Below, piece by piece: positions 21,230 to 32,991 of a stretch of 64,000 nt of DNA. Numbering within the stretch: the first letter of the stretch is position 1; the number at the start of each line of letters is the position of its first letter. The DNA comes from Turnera subulata. Taxonomy: Eukaryota > Streptophyta > Magnoliopsida > Malpighiales > Passifloraceae. The position numbers were made by a program, and so were the translations under genes. The stretch lies in contig JAKUCV010002741.1 of NCBI GenBank assembly GCA_028386065.3, forward strand, positions 1 to 64,000, read 5' to 3'. The notes beneath the pieces are model-generated. The model searched no databases. It saw only the letters and a program-made list of their open reading frames with translations, and had not been told where the DNA came from.

Positions 21230-21796
21230 TTTTTTTTTGGTTACATCGAGAGTCCAGCAAAATTAAACTAAAGCATTCAGCAACTGCACGTCAACATGGA
21301 GCACACGTAGCAAACTTCTAGGGGCCTCTTGAAGAACAGTGAAATCTGCATGGGACACCAACGCCAGGCGGGCGAGATGATCAGCTACCTGATTAGCTTC
21401 TCTATAACACCAGGTAAATTGCACAAATTCCAAACTAGCTTGCAAGTGCCGAATATTATAAACCACGGCATGATGCTGCAGAAGACTAGGAGCCTCTCCA
21501 TTCAAGACTTGAACCACATCATAATTATCCGATTCAATGATCACCCTTCTCAACCCACCTTAAACTGCAAATAGCAAACCATCATGAACGGCCTGAAACT
21601 CCGCCATTAGCACCGAACATGCTACAATCTTATGTATAAAACCCCCAAGCCAGTCACCCTTTGTATTCCGGGCAGCCCCACCAGTCGCAGCACCATTGTT
21701 GAGCAAACCAAGTGCTGCATCCACATTTTTCTTGACACAGTTTACCGTCGGCGGAGTCCAACTCAGTTGCATAAGGTCTGTAGGAGAACCACCACC
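21230..21796 (-). mobile_element. LINE fragment (LINE-B), RNase H end only
   Basis: The minus strand encodes LSWTPPTVNCVKKNVDAALG, GGAARNTKGDWLGGF, EFQAVHDGLLFAV, then a stop and RRVIIESDNYDVVQVLNGEA and ANQVADHLARLAL. These are parts of the RNase H domain found at the 3' end of plant L1-type LINEs. A T run at 21230-21238 represents the poly(A) tail. TTGCTG occurs on both sides (21224-21229 and 21797-21802) and may be a short target duplication. It is strongly 5'-truncated. Confidence 0.75.
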
Positions 21797-21982
21797 TTGC
21801 TGTTACTCTTGTTGTCTTGTCTCTTATTTGTTTTTATGTAAAACAGTGACTAATCCCTTCGTCTTTGCATACTCCATTTAAGGACTGGCCCAGAATTCTT
21901 TTCTCATTCCCTAGTCTCTGACCAATTTGTTAAGGGACGAAATAAGCTAACTAATATTGCAGAACCACTTTAACGATTGTCT

Positions 21983-22031
21983 AATCTCTATATAATTGCT
22001 CTGACAAAAAAAAGAATCTCTATATAATTGC
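21983..22031 (+). mobile_element. Poly(A) micro-insertion 1 with 17-bp TSD
   Basis: AATCTCTATATAATTGC occurs at 21983-21999 and 22015-22031. Between the copies lie 15 bases, TCTGACAAAAAAAAG. Confidence 0.72.
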
Positions 22032-22199
22032 GAAAGATACATTCGGCTTGGGGATGCCACATGTTTGTATGTTATTTCACAAGCTCTTGCGAGTAATTAA
22101 AGTATTAAATTAAGCCACTTACGCCCTGTTAAACCACACGTTCTTAGGGTAGTATTTTGTTAAAATAAAGTCAGGACCATCAAATATCCACGCGTCTGT

Positions 22200-22247
22200 A
22201 ATTTCAAAAGTAATTTTTTTTTTGAGGATAAATTTCAAAAGTAATTT
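22200..22247 (-). mobile_element. Poly(A) micro-insertion 2 with 17-bp TSD
   Basis: AATTTCAAAAGTAATTT occurs at 22200-22216 and 22231-22247. The 14-base insert reads TATCCTCAAAAAAA on the minus strand. Confidence 0.72.
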
Positions 22248-23100
22248 ACTTACACTTTGTTTAATTGTTTTTATTAATTCGGCAGGACCATCCGTTTAAA
22301 TTTAGATAGGACCATCCCGTTCTTTTTTTTATTACCAACTTCGCGTCGTCAGCCCATTTTAGGCAGGAAAGGCCCATGTATTTAAGTTGGGGTGTGTAGT
22401 CAATCCACCAAAATTCCAAGCATAGCTGTGGAAAGAAAGTGATTCACAAAAAGAAATGTGCAGAGAAAGAAAAAAAAATTCCAAGACACATTTTGCTGAT
22501 CAAGTAGTCAAGGATTCATATTCTGTTGGCTTCTTGTATGTTGTTGAGACTTGAGAAAACTTTTGAAGAACCATCAAGATTCACTGCTCCAATCCTCAGC
22601 CTCCAAAGTCCAAACACATACGTAATCTGCTGTCTGTTTGGGAAAAACAATCAGAATCTCTCTTCTACAATCTTGTACAATGATCTTCCTCATTGAGTAA
22701 TCAAGGGAATTGTCTCTTTTATTAAACCAACTTCAAATATATTAGTAAAGATTTACTTGGTTAGTTTCAGTTTAATTAACACTGTCATGTCATTAAGTTG
22801 AGAGTTCCAATCCGTCTGACCACCCTTTTAAATAGCTAATTTATAAATACTACTCCCTATCAACCTAATCTTTAATTAAAATTAAAAAAAAATTCAAATA
22901 TTAGTGATACATGACTAGGACAAGTAATGCAATTTGGACAAGGTATTCAATTTGAATAGGATGGAAAAGAATGAAAAGGACTTTTAAATTATCTTTGTTA
23001 GCTTGTTTGTAAACAATTTTGGGAATGGAACTTTAAACTATCCGCCAAATGTTTCCTTTAAAATATCTCCTCAAGTATTGTGGGAGCAGGAAAAGGTGAA

Positions 23101-24151
23101 TAGGGTGCGCAATCGGTCGGTACGGCACATACCGTGCCGATAAGGGATCGGTATGAATTTTCCGACTACCCTATCTTCCGACTGATGCCGCCCCGTTAAG
23201 CCATATATGCTGATCGGCATGATGCCGATATATACCGATATCGGTACGGCCGGTATGCATGCCGACCGATTCCATAACTTCATACCTATTCTTTTCTTTT
23301 TTTTTTTTCACAAGGCTGACGATTGGGGGAGAAGAAGAATCGAAGACAGTAGAAAAATGAAAGAAAATTGTGAATACCGACCGATACCACTACATTCATC
23401 CCCAATTTTATTTGTCCAGAGGACAAAGAAGAGAACTTTTTTGGTCAAACAATGTCAATCCATCTTTTCAGCCCACATCCATCCGAAAATTCAACACTAA
23501 ATTACTAAATCGGTACTGCCATTAGCAAAAAATACCCAAAATCAATGAACACATACCAAAAAACCCCAAAAATTAAACCCAACAATTTACTTTGAAGTAT
23601 GCTCATTATAACAGAAACAACCCAAAGATTAGTAGAGGAGGAGATGAAGAAGAGAATATAACAAAGGATAAGGGAAGAGATGAAGGGGTGGAGAGGAGTG
23701 AGGAACGAGGAAATAGGGAGTATGTGGGAAAATGAAAAGAGAGGGTAAGTGCGAAAAAAGGAAGAGAGAAATCAAGAGTGATATGGAGGAGATGAAGGAT
23801 GGTTGTGGCTGACTCACTGGGGTGGTGGGGGACGGCGCGCAGTGGTGCCGCTCCAGAAGGAAGAAAAGAGAGAATGAGAGAGTGAAGGGTTTTTTTTTTT
23901 TTAAGGTTTAGAGTTGGACTTTGGACTGTGAGAGGAGAATGGGCTGCCTAGTGGTGGCTAGTTTTTTATGTGGGCTTCGTCGGTACGGCCCATGCCGATA
24001 ACCGACGGTATGACCACTATCTAACCGAGTGGAGCCAACGGTGTTATTGGTACGGTTGGGTCGGAAGGGGTGGTCGCTGAATTCGGTCGGTATCGGTATT
24101 TCGAGCCAATACCACTCGGTTGGTTCGGCTCGGTAATTATGCTCTCCCCTA
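23101..24151. mobile_element. Non-autonomous hAT-type transposon, CGGTA-rich
   Basis: It is flanked by AAGGTGAA at 23093-23100 and 24152-24159 (8 bp, the hAT length). The ends are TAGGGTGCGCA and, inverted, TAGGGGAGAGCA, in the TAGGG style of plant hATs. About 150-180 bp at each end are packed with CGGTA/TACCG words (GGTCGGTACGG, ATCGGTATG, GATATCGGTACGGCC), which look like arrayed transposase binding sites. The centre is purine-rich with no transposase frame. 1051 bp. Confidence 0.85.
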
Positions 24152-24159
24152 AAGGTGAA

Positions 24160-25220
24160 AGAAAATTTAAAAAATAAATATAAATTTAACTAATAACCTC
24201 TTCATTTTTTAAAATTAATATTTTTATCCAGCAACACAACACCTTATGTTCTTATATAGAAATCTAAGGTATATATGTCAATTTGTACGTTTTATCATCT
24301 CTTCACTTTCCTTTCCCTTCCTAAACAAATCCCAACAAGAATTTTTTTTCCTCATCCCTTTCATTCTCTTTCCTTCCCATGATCATTTCATACTTGCCAA
24401 ATGGACTGTAGATATGCCTATCCGCACATTTCCTTTTTTTTTTTTTGGCTTAGTTTGTCTCAATTTTTTACAGGAGGACTAGCAATTAAAGGGCAACCAA
24501 CTAGGATATCTCCATTCCACCATCACTTCGGCCAGCACTCAATGTAAACATACTTATCCAGAAATGACACAACAAGTGTTCAACCCCAGAAATATGAATA
24601 CAAAACTGGAAATTGCAGGGCCAACAATAAGGATCCAATGACTATAGCTGATTAGCTGGGATATCCATAAAACTTAAATAGAGAAATATTCTCATAGAAG
24701 ACAAGTGTGAATTCAGAGGACAGCTCCCTTTCGAAGTAAATTGAAATTCAGATTAAAGTAAATTGTCACTGCTCAATTACACGCTTTGCACCATCCCAAG
24801 TGTTCCAAGGCATCAATTCCCTTGTTGGATAATTTGATTTTTACTTTGCACTACTAATAAGAATTACATCTGAATATAAGGTTCACTTTGAAACAAAATT
24901 TCCACTGTTTTAATTATACCTTCCATTATATTTCTTGCTGTTTTTTGGCAAACAATCCAAAATTTAAGTAAAAGATTGACTTTCTATTTCAACTTTCATG
25001 GTTGTTGTGAATAAGTTTCCCCACAGAACGAAGAAAAGTACTCAAAAATCAATCAAAGAAATGAAACATTCAAATAAATGAAAATTACGTCAACTAAGAA
25101 AATGAAAATTGATGTTCATGTTACGTCAAAACTCAAAGATGGAATGGAACCTCAGCTCGTTGGAGTTCTAGCTTAAAACGCAATATTTTTAGGGGCTAAT
25201 AATGTCAACTCTTATAATTC
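24160..25220. other. Intergenic, AT-rich
   Basis: No coding frame, RNA gene or recognisable repeat that I can support. Confidence 0.4.
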
Positions 25221-25265
25221 TTTTTTTTTTTTTTTATCTGGATGAAGAGAAGCCTCGCGGCTCAG

Positions 25266-25680
25266 CTACACAGTACGAGGGGATGAGACCCCTCTTAAAT
25301 CGTCTAAGAAAACAGACATACAATCACCAGGGGGCTGAACCAAATGAGCCACCCCCAAATTACAAGAAAAAGCAAAATGGGAAAGCCAATCAGCGCACCG
25401 ATTAGCCTCCCTATAAATATGTCGCAATCTCACCTGCCAGTTGCGATTAAGTAACCGCTGGATCACTCGCAGGAGGGAAGCCCCCCTTCTGACCTGGAAC
25501 TCTTGCATCAACAAGTTATCAACTACCATCTTAGCATCCACCTCCACTTCCACAGCTCGGAAGCCAAGTTCCCATACCCGATTCAGTCCCACAAACAGGC
25601 CCCATAACTCAGCTTGAAAGGGAGGACAGTACCCGACATTGTATGTAAACCCATCAATCCACTGTCCCGAAGACCCCGAA
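25266..25680 (-). pseudogene. LINE-C RNase H remnant
   Basis: It shows LGFRAVEVEVDAKMVVDNLL and LRHIYREANRCADWLSHFAF, an RNase H fold in a frame different from the upstream LINE-C frame. Remnant only. Confidence 0.75.
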
Positions 25681-26982
25681 TCACACCCCCTGCAGCAGAC
25701 TCACCATGCAAGGTTGTAGCCCTATCTGTATTGAGCTTAACCCACCCCTGGGGCGGTGGTTCCCAAGCAACCTGAACAGTCCGGTGAGGACAAACCGACC
25801 GCTTCCGAGAGCACGCGTGGCCCACGAACGAGCCACAACCGAAGCCATACGGAGGGCCTGTCCAATTGGATTGAAGGGGGGCTCAGAATCTTCCTCAAAC
25901 ACCACAGCATTCCGCCATTGCAAGAACAGCCAGCATAAGGACCCAAACAGTATCTGCCATGATACACTTGAATCCACCATGGTCCTGCTTTGTATATTGA
26001 CTAACATCCAATCGTGAACGTTAGATACAACAAAGAAGGACTCAGGCAAGATAGCCGAAAACGGCGTCCAAATATCCCGAACCCAGGGACAATCTCTAAC
26101 CATATGCAAAGAAGTCTCAACCTCCGACACACAACAAGGGCACACCGAATTGGGGGTCAGATGACGCCTACACCGTCGCTCATTCGTAAGCAAAGCATCC
26201 CTGGCAAGCAACCACAGAAAAGCGCATACACGATACGGGCCCAGCCATTTCCAAATAAGTGACCAAACCGGATCAGAAGACTTAGGAGGAAGAAGCTGAG
26301 AATAAGCAGAGGATGTTGAGAACTGCCCCGAAGCGGAATGTTTCCAGAACATAACATCAGGACCAGCATCCGCAGAAGGAACTAACACCGCGGCAATCTT
26401 CATACAAATGGCCTCAGGTAAAAGAGGCTGAAAGGAAGGCCACGCCCAACCCCCGTAAGGTGCTACGTAGTCTGCAACACAAGCATCCAAAGCATCCAAA
26501 GGAACAGGACCCAAAGCATGTGCAAGGAGAGGCCCTACACCATCCACCCAATCGTCCCGCCAAAAGCGAACAGACCAGCCATCTCTAATTGCCCAAGCAA
26601 TGCCTTCAAGAAGAAAACCCCAGGTACGCTTAAGGCCACGCCAGAAAGCCGAACAATTTGCTCCCAAAAGGTCATCCGGCATCTGAAGAGACCCAGCCAT
26701 ATACTTACCCCTAAGAGAAGCCGACCACAAAGAATGCGGGTTGGTCAGGAAACGCCAACCTGCTTTGGCCATAAGCTCTTGGTTCATAAAAGGCAATCGT
26801 TTCAAACCCAGACCCCCAGCCTGCTTAGACAAACAAACTGTTTCCCAATTGACAAGATGGATTTTCCGAGTTTCGTTAGTCGAGCCCCACAAAAATTTCC
26901 TGCAGTGTTTATCAATCTCCTCAACCGTACCCACCGGAAGGCAAACACTCTGCATAGTATATAGTGGTAAAGTAGACAACAC
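25681..26982 (-). pseudogene. LINE-C reverse transcriptase C-terminus and zf-RVT
   Basis: The longest surviving frame of LINE-C covers the RT thumb-like end, the variable linker with WRGLKRTWGFLLEGIAWAIR and WRDDWVDGVGPLL, and zf-RVT (FLWLLARDALLTNERRCRRH, CPCCVSEVETSLHMVRDCPW). The catalytic FADD part of RT is missing through 5' truncation. Confidence 0.82.
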
Positions 26983-27015
26983 AGACTGGGAGAGTGTAGC
27001 CCGCCAGACAAAAAA

Positions 27016-28477
27016 AACCCAGAACTAGTCTAAATCCTTTAATATTCCTTACAGATAGGCTGACCTAGCAAGGATAGATCCAGAAAATTTGGGTTGGGGA
27101 GCCCATTTTATTTGCCTATTAGAAATGAAGGAACAGAAACTGGAACTCACAACCTCAGTCCTTAGCACCAAAACGAGCTAAAATTTCGTGATATTTTACT
27201 ACTACGTTAACATAAGAAAGAAGATACAAGAGGAATGGGCCTTAATTTTTTTATGGGGTTAATCCTGACCCAATATGTTTTAATTTAGCCCAATCAGGAC
27301 GATCTTTGTTAAGTTGCGTAATCCAAACATGTGACGCTTGTACTTACTTAAATCAAACACAAATCTGTATTGGAAGCGATAGTTGGCAGTAAAGAAAGGA
27401 GGGATGGCTTCACCATACTTTTGACCAAGAAATCTGTAGGTGCTTGTTTTGATGACAAAACAATGCACACTTCTTTTGAATGGGAAAAGAATGTCCGAGC
27501 ATATGTTCATCAGGCTTTGTTAAGGATGAATAAAACCCAATGGACAAATGAATGAGCCCAAAATAAATTCGGCTTCTTGGGAATTGAGAAAAAAATGTCT
27601 GAGCCCAAAATCAATCAAGCTTCTTCCAAAATGGTAGAAATGTTGAGCTCAAAAAAAATTAAAAAAAAATCCCTTTCCTCTCCATTAACTTCTTTTCCCA
27701 AACAAGATTAAATTTAAAATTCCCCTCCATTCTCCTCCATTCCCTACCTATCCAAACAAGCTGTTAGTTGGCCAGGCATTCATTTACTCTAAGACAGACA
27801 GACAGACTGGGAATAAATTTTGGTGGTATGTAAGAAGTTAGCGTTTTACTATTCTATATTTATGAACATGTGCCTTCCGTCCTCTTTGTCATATATCACT
27901 AGATGAAGTTTTACTTAGTGTTATGCCATTCTGGTATTATTGAGCTTGAAAACTATGCGAGTCTTAGACAAACACAGACAAAAAAATAACCAAAAGTACT
28001 AGGGCTGTGAAGAGGTGATTGGGTTGAGAGATTTAGGTTTCTAGCCCATGAATCCAATTCTCTTCAGAGAATTATGTTTGCGTGGCCCATCCCTACCTAG
28101 ATGGATGTTTAAATCCTTTTTTTCTTTTTTCTAACAAGTGGTATCTAAAAAATCTAGGGAACTCTTACTAGTCTTTTTTCAAGGATAAGTCTCTCTTTCC
28201 TTAACGATGTTTGAACTTCGTTATTGACTTATTGTGATTAAAAAAAAAAAATCACTTGGTTTACTTTGTCAATTGCAACTAAATTATGGTTATTCTCTCA
28301 TTATTAATTGGGGTATTCAGAAATAAAATGAGTATAAACTTATATATATTGGCTAAGAGACCTTTCATATTACTGTTACATGCACCTCTCATTAAACTAA
28401 TTGTTATAACTTACCTGCACTATGGCTTAGAAAAATACACAAAAGTGAACAGTAAATTTGTCAAGTTGTGATATTGT
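27016..28477. other. Intergenic
   Basis: No gene recognised. An imperfect repeat of TGAGCCCAAAAT...GCTTCTT occurs at about 27553-27625. Otherwise AT-rich. Confidence 0.4.
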
Positions 28478-28485
28478 CTCCTTTG

Positions 28486-29604
28486 CAAGGTTATTAAAAC
28501 CGGACCGGTTAACCGGGTTCAACCGGCATTTTAGCAAGGCTCCGGTCCGATTCATTGAGAAAAACCCCTTTGTCATTAAACCGTTTTGAACCGGCCGGTT
28601 TTGAAGGTTTTTGCGTAACCGTTCAAACCGGCAACGGTTAGTCCGGTCGTCAAGCGGTCGGATCATGCAACTTTTCCCCACTAAGAAGCTCAATTCGTTA
28701 CTCAATAAAATAATATTATAAAAAGTAAATAATAGATCTGAGATAGAAAGTAAAAATTGAAATCCCTAGAGTTGAAACCTCTCTCTACTCTCTCCACCCG
28801 ATTACTTTCTCCTCTTCTCTTCTCCCCATCCTCCTCTCCTGGTGCTCCCCAACTATCCACTCTCACTGTCTGCACTCTGCACCTACCACCTTCATGGCCG
28901 GCCACCAGTGTCTGCACATGCCATCATTGTCGCCGGCCACCAACGCTTCCAGGTACGCTCTTTGCTCCTTGCTCTTTAGTTTCGTGCACAGAGCTTTTTA
29001 ACTTTAGTTGTAAGACATCAGGTACTAGTACTACTACTATTACTTAGTGTCGTCATTTTTTATTTTCTGCTTGTCAACCCTTCAAACAAGACCAATTTTT
29101 TATTGCCAAAAGCCTAGAATTTGTTGTGACCAATGAACACTTGGGAATGTATGTATGCCAACTTGACTAGGCATCCTTAGATTTATAGTCCTGACTCTTA
29201 ATTCTTGCATGACATGGTTGACGTGATTTGCTATTAAAAAATAATAATAAATGCACTGTAGCATTCATGCATTGCTTGAATTTTCCATTACTTGATTTGT
29301 TATAAAAAAATAATATGCAGTGCTTACTTGAATTCACAGTGTAGCATCAGTGCATTACTTACATTTTAATGCCAATAATGAATTATTTATTTGAATTTGC
29401 ACTATCAATTTTTACTTTTAGTACTATGGAAAGCCAATCTAATTCCGAGTATATGAATTTGCCATTTTTTACTTTTAGCATCAGTGCGTTCTTAATGTTA
29501 CTTTTTAGTCTTTGAATATAAAAATCAGAAAAATGGTTGAACCCCGGTTGTGTTGATCTACTATCTTCGCCGGTTCGATGCCCGGTCCGGTTTTCAAAAC
29601 CTTG
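28486..29604. mobile_element. Non-autonomous hAT-type transposon, CCGG-rich ends
   Basis: It is flanked by CTCCTTTG at 28478-28485 and 29605-29612 (8 bp). The terminal inverted repeats begin CAAGGTTATTAAAACCGG and CAAGGTTTTGAAAACCGG. The left subterminal region is dense in CCGG/AACCGG words (to about 28660) and the right end has CCCGGTCCGG. No transposase frame. 1119 bp. No sequence similarity to the element at 23101 beyond general layout. Confidence 0.88.
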
Positions 29605-30815
29605 CTCCTTTGTCTGTTCTTCAAACGGACATGATAACCCAGCTAATACGGGAGAATACAACCATGACCATGTTGGCACATGGAATCTAGGATTCATTAT
29701 AGCAAAAAGAAAAAGAAGAAAGCTATAGGATTGGTTTAGGGTTAGAAGTACTAGCTTGGGGAGGAAATAATAATGGATAGACGCTGGACTTGAACACTGA
29801 ATACTTTTCTTAGTCTGGCTTACTTTCCACAACGTTGGCATGAGAACAGATGACTAAAATGTGACACCGTTTTTGGGCCAAAAAATAAGACACTTGGATG
29901 CATTCTTCTATTATTTCGTTGGGTATCTATCAGAGACTACCCACACAACAAAACGTTAATTTTTAAGTCGGCGTGTTAATAAAGCTGATGTAGATTGATT
30001 GGTCCATTTAATTAAAATAGGGGAAAAAACCAGAAAAAAAAAAAAAGATCAGCTCGTACTAGAAGACAAAGTATGAAATTCTCTCCTTTTTTACCTTTCT
30101 TTGAACATCCGAAACAATGGTTCCAGATATGCTTGATTATGATGGAAAACTTACCTCTATAACCCTCGAATTGGAGGCTTAATTAACCAGGAAAATGTAT
30201 CTTCCACATCAAAACAAGTTTAGTGGATAAGGAAGAACCTGGTTAATTACACTAGCTTCAAGCTTGAACGGTTGTGCATTTTCTATTCTTATATTGCCAA
30301 TTCCCCCGCTTGTAATCCCAATATATGGAGTGGCGTGGGAAAATGTAATAAACCCTGTTTAAGAATCATTTTAAAAACTGGTTTAGGGTGCTAGCCATTC
30401 TTTTTTTTGGGTTTTGGTGGTGATCGAAAATCTTACATTTACTCGTTAATATGTTTTTCTTTGAAAATTAATTATAAATGAATAGATTAATATAAAGAAG
30501 TATGCTGATGATCACAATCTATAAAGCTGACACAATTGCGCACATACTTACCAAGTCTAGTGGGTCTTTTGGCCTAGCCTTCAATACGTTATCCCCCTTC
30601 TAATATGAACCAGTTAGTCTCTGATGCCTTAGAGATAGAAATCTTACTGAATTTTATAATGTAATATTCATGATGTAATAGTTTTTCCTCATTTATTCAC
30701 CAAAAAGAATTATTAGTAATAATTTCAGTTTTCAATATGTTTAGGTGAAGTGATTCTATAAATGCATTTAACGTAGTATACATTCTTTTAACTTGTTTTC
30801 CATTAACTTATGTTT

Positions 30816-30856
30816 AAATTTATTCAGGTCTTTCTCAAAAAAAATTTATTCAGGTC
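30816..30856 (+). mobile_element. Poly(A) micro-insertion 3 with 15-bp TSD
   Basis: AAATTTATTCAGGTC occurs at 30816-30830 and 30842-30856. The 11-base insert is TTTCTCAAAAA. Confidence 0.68.
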
Positions 30857-31066
30857 GAAAATGTTTAACTCACATTAGTATAGGCCTTGTGCGAAAAACC
30901 GGTTTCTTGCATTTAATTTCCTACCGTGCACGTATGCTTTAAATATGATTAGTTTTTTGGTACATAAAATATATGATTAATTGACACTATAACAGGCAAA
31001 GATCAAGGATATTATATAATTGGCAAAAGAACAAATTATAATAAAGTGAGTGACGAGTTAATTCAC

Positions 31067-31114
31067 AACAACTTTGAAACTTTTTTTTTTTTGGATGCTA
31101 AACAACTTTGAAAC
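31067..31114 (-). mobile_element. Poly(A) micro-insertion 4 with 14-bp TSD
   Basis: AACAACTTTGAAAC occurs at 31067-31080 and 31101-31114. The 20-base insert on the minus strand is TAGCATCC followed by 12 A. Confidence 0.75.
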
Positions 31115-32991
31115 CATAGCTGATGAGAGTGTGTACATTTAATTGGTTAGGTTTCTATAAATTTATAGTTATGCTATATATTATACTTGCACTTGCATGA
31201 TCTATCCTTTTCCAAATTCCACTTTTAAAAAATTTGTTAATTATCACTAGTAACATTAATTAATGATTCTGTGCCTTAATGGATCAGAGACAGGGTGATC
31301 CGGTCCCCTGACGTGGGGACTGCAAGGGAACACGGCCTCCTCCATTTTTGTTGAGCGAATGGTTGGCCAAAGCCATATCTGACTTCTAACCACTCTCGAA
31401 AGATGCCTTAATTTTTTAATCTAGAGTTTCTACATTATATTCACTTCATATGTATGCGTAAGAACACACGTACGCAGGCATAAGTACTTGCATCACTGGA
31501 CCAAGTACCTAAAAAATTATATAATCTGCCTATTTTTAGGGTGTTCACGGGATCACCTCTCTAGGTTCCATGTTACTTAACGTAAGCTTGCAGGCTATCC
31601 AGCCGTGGATTTTATGCAAGTGGATATTTGATTGCTCAATGTATTAGTTGGTGGGCCTTTGAAGAGGTAGTGATTAAGTTAAGGCTATAGTACTGTAGGC
31701 GACTACTAAAGCATGCCTTGGGGCATTGGAAGAGAGAATAAGGGCACATTGTTCATTTTGTCTACCTAAGTGGATAGGCGGAGACATGGAAAGATGCGAA
31801 TTGGCTTACAAATTCCTATTCTTTCTCCTTGTTTTATATGATGTCTCTTTGGCTCATGTGCTTTTCCTTTTCCTTCCTTTGGGAATCTGGACCCCATTGG
31901 CCATTATTTGGTTCACAAAATAACCTAAACGTCCACACCTTTGGAGGATATTGCTTCGATTTATGATTGAAACTGCCTTGAGTAATGTGTGTATTCACCA
32001 CATGGAAGTAGGCTTGGTGAATGCACCACTAACCCACTAAAAGCTTTGATGCCAAATCGTCTACGGCATGGCCAAGGATTTTCTAAATATCAGAAGCTGA
32101 TCTGAAAGGCTGGTTTTGATGATCCATTACAATACATAAGAGATTCACCCTTGTCAGAAATTGAAAAATAAGCTTGCTAGAATCAAGAAATTGCATTGTT
32201 TCGTGGCTGGAATTATATTACAAGAAGATTAGTGTTTCTTCAATTTTTTGCGTTAATTTTATGTTTGTATATGTGTATATATGGCAATAGCCCTTCCAGT
32301 CTTAAAGTGGGATGCAAACAGGAGGGTTATTATTCCAAGCTAATCAACTTTTTCTTTTCCTTCTTTATGGTCTCCAAGATCCAAGTGGAAGCCTTTGATC
32401 ATTGTAGCACTCAGCTTTCTGTTGTTTTCTCTTTTGGACCACCTTTACCTAGACAATACAAGAGAATGACTCCGACTATGCCTCTCATCACAAACATGTT
32501 TTTGCATGTAAGGCTATAGCATGGCCGTCCAATCACTCAAACATCATATGTACCATCTTATCTTCTCCAATCGATCTATGAAGTTAGTGGGTTACAGGCC
32601 TTTACAGCTCTCAAATAGTCCTAAACGGCATAGCCTTCATTTCGATTGACCTGATAAGAAACATGGTCAACCACCAAGTGGGGAGCAGTTATACCAAGGC
32701 ATTATAACTATACCCTCACTTAGTGCAAAAACAAACAGAAAAAAGTGTGGCGAAATAAATAGACAACAAATAAACAAAAAGCCACCCAGTGATGACCCAC
32801 CACAAGACACTAATCTCCCTCTCTCTGCGCCTCTCCTTATTACCTGTCTTGGATCCCTCTCCATTGCACTAAACTCTCTCTTTTGTTTTTCGATAGTTCT
32901 TTCTTTCCCTGTCCCTCTCTTTTGCATGACCGAGGGAAGCTCTCCCTCTGTATCTACTCCCCTTCTTCCTCACTACAGTCTCTAATTAAAT

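Larger units (their letters stand above)
21805..23092. other. Intergenic, AT-rich, with two poly(A) micro-insertions
   Basis: No supported coding frame. It contains the two micro-insertions listed separately at about 21983-22031 and 22200-22247. Confidence 0.45.
25221..27015 (-). mobile_element. 5'-truncated L1-type LINE (LINE-C)
   Basis: The minus-strand frame includes SVLSTLPLYTMQSVCLPVG and KFLWGSTNETRKIHLVNWET (RT C-terminal region). Next are LGLKRLPFMNQELMAKAGWR, the zf-RVT domain (WKWLGPYRVCAFLWLLARDA, CPCC...SLHMVRDCPW) and an RNase H segment (NCADWLSHFAF-like CADWLSHFAF, KLNTDRATT). A 15-T run at 25221-25235 is the poly(A) tail. It is truncated at about 27015, in the middle of RT. 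A frame change lies near 25680-25830. I could not find a convincing target duplication. Confidence 0.85.
29613..32991. other. Long intergenic region with two micro-insertions
   Basis: AT-rich, with no supported coding frame. The right-hand end would contain the promoter and leader of the C2H2 gene. Pyrimidine-rich CTCTCTCT sequence occurs at 32810-32980. Micro-insertions at 30816 and 31067 are listed separately. Confidence 0.45.

Noticed and set aside
30940..30980. Micro-insertion around ATATGATTA copies
   Set aside because: Only 9 matching bases in AT-rich sequence. Likely chance.
31726..31923. Short frame of 65 codons in the long intergenic region
   Set aside because: No family features, no splice context and composition like its surroundings.
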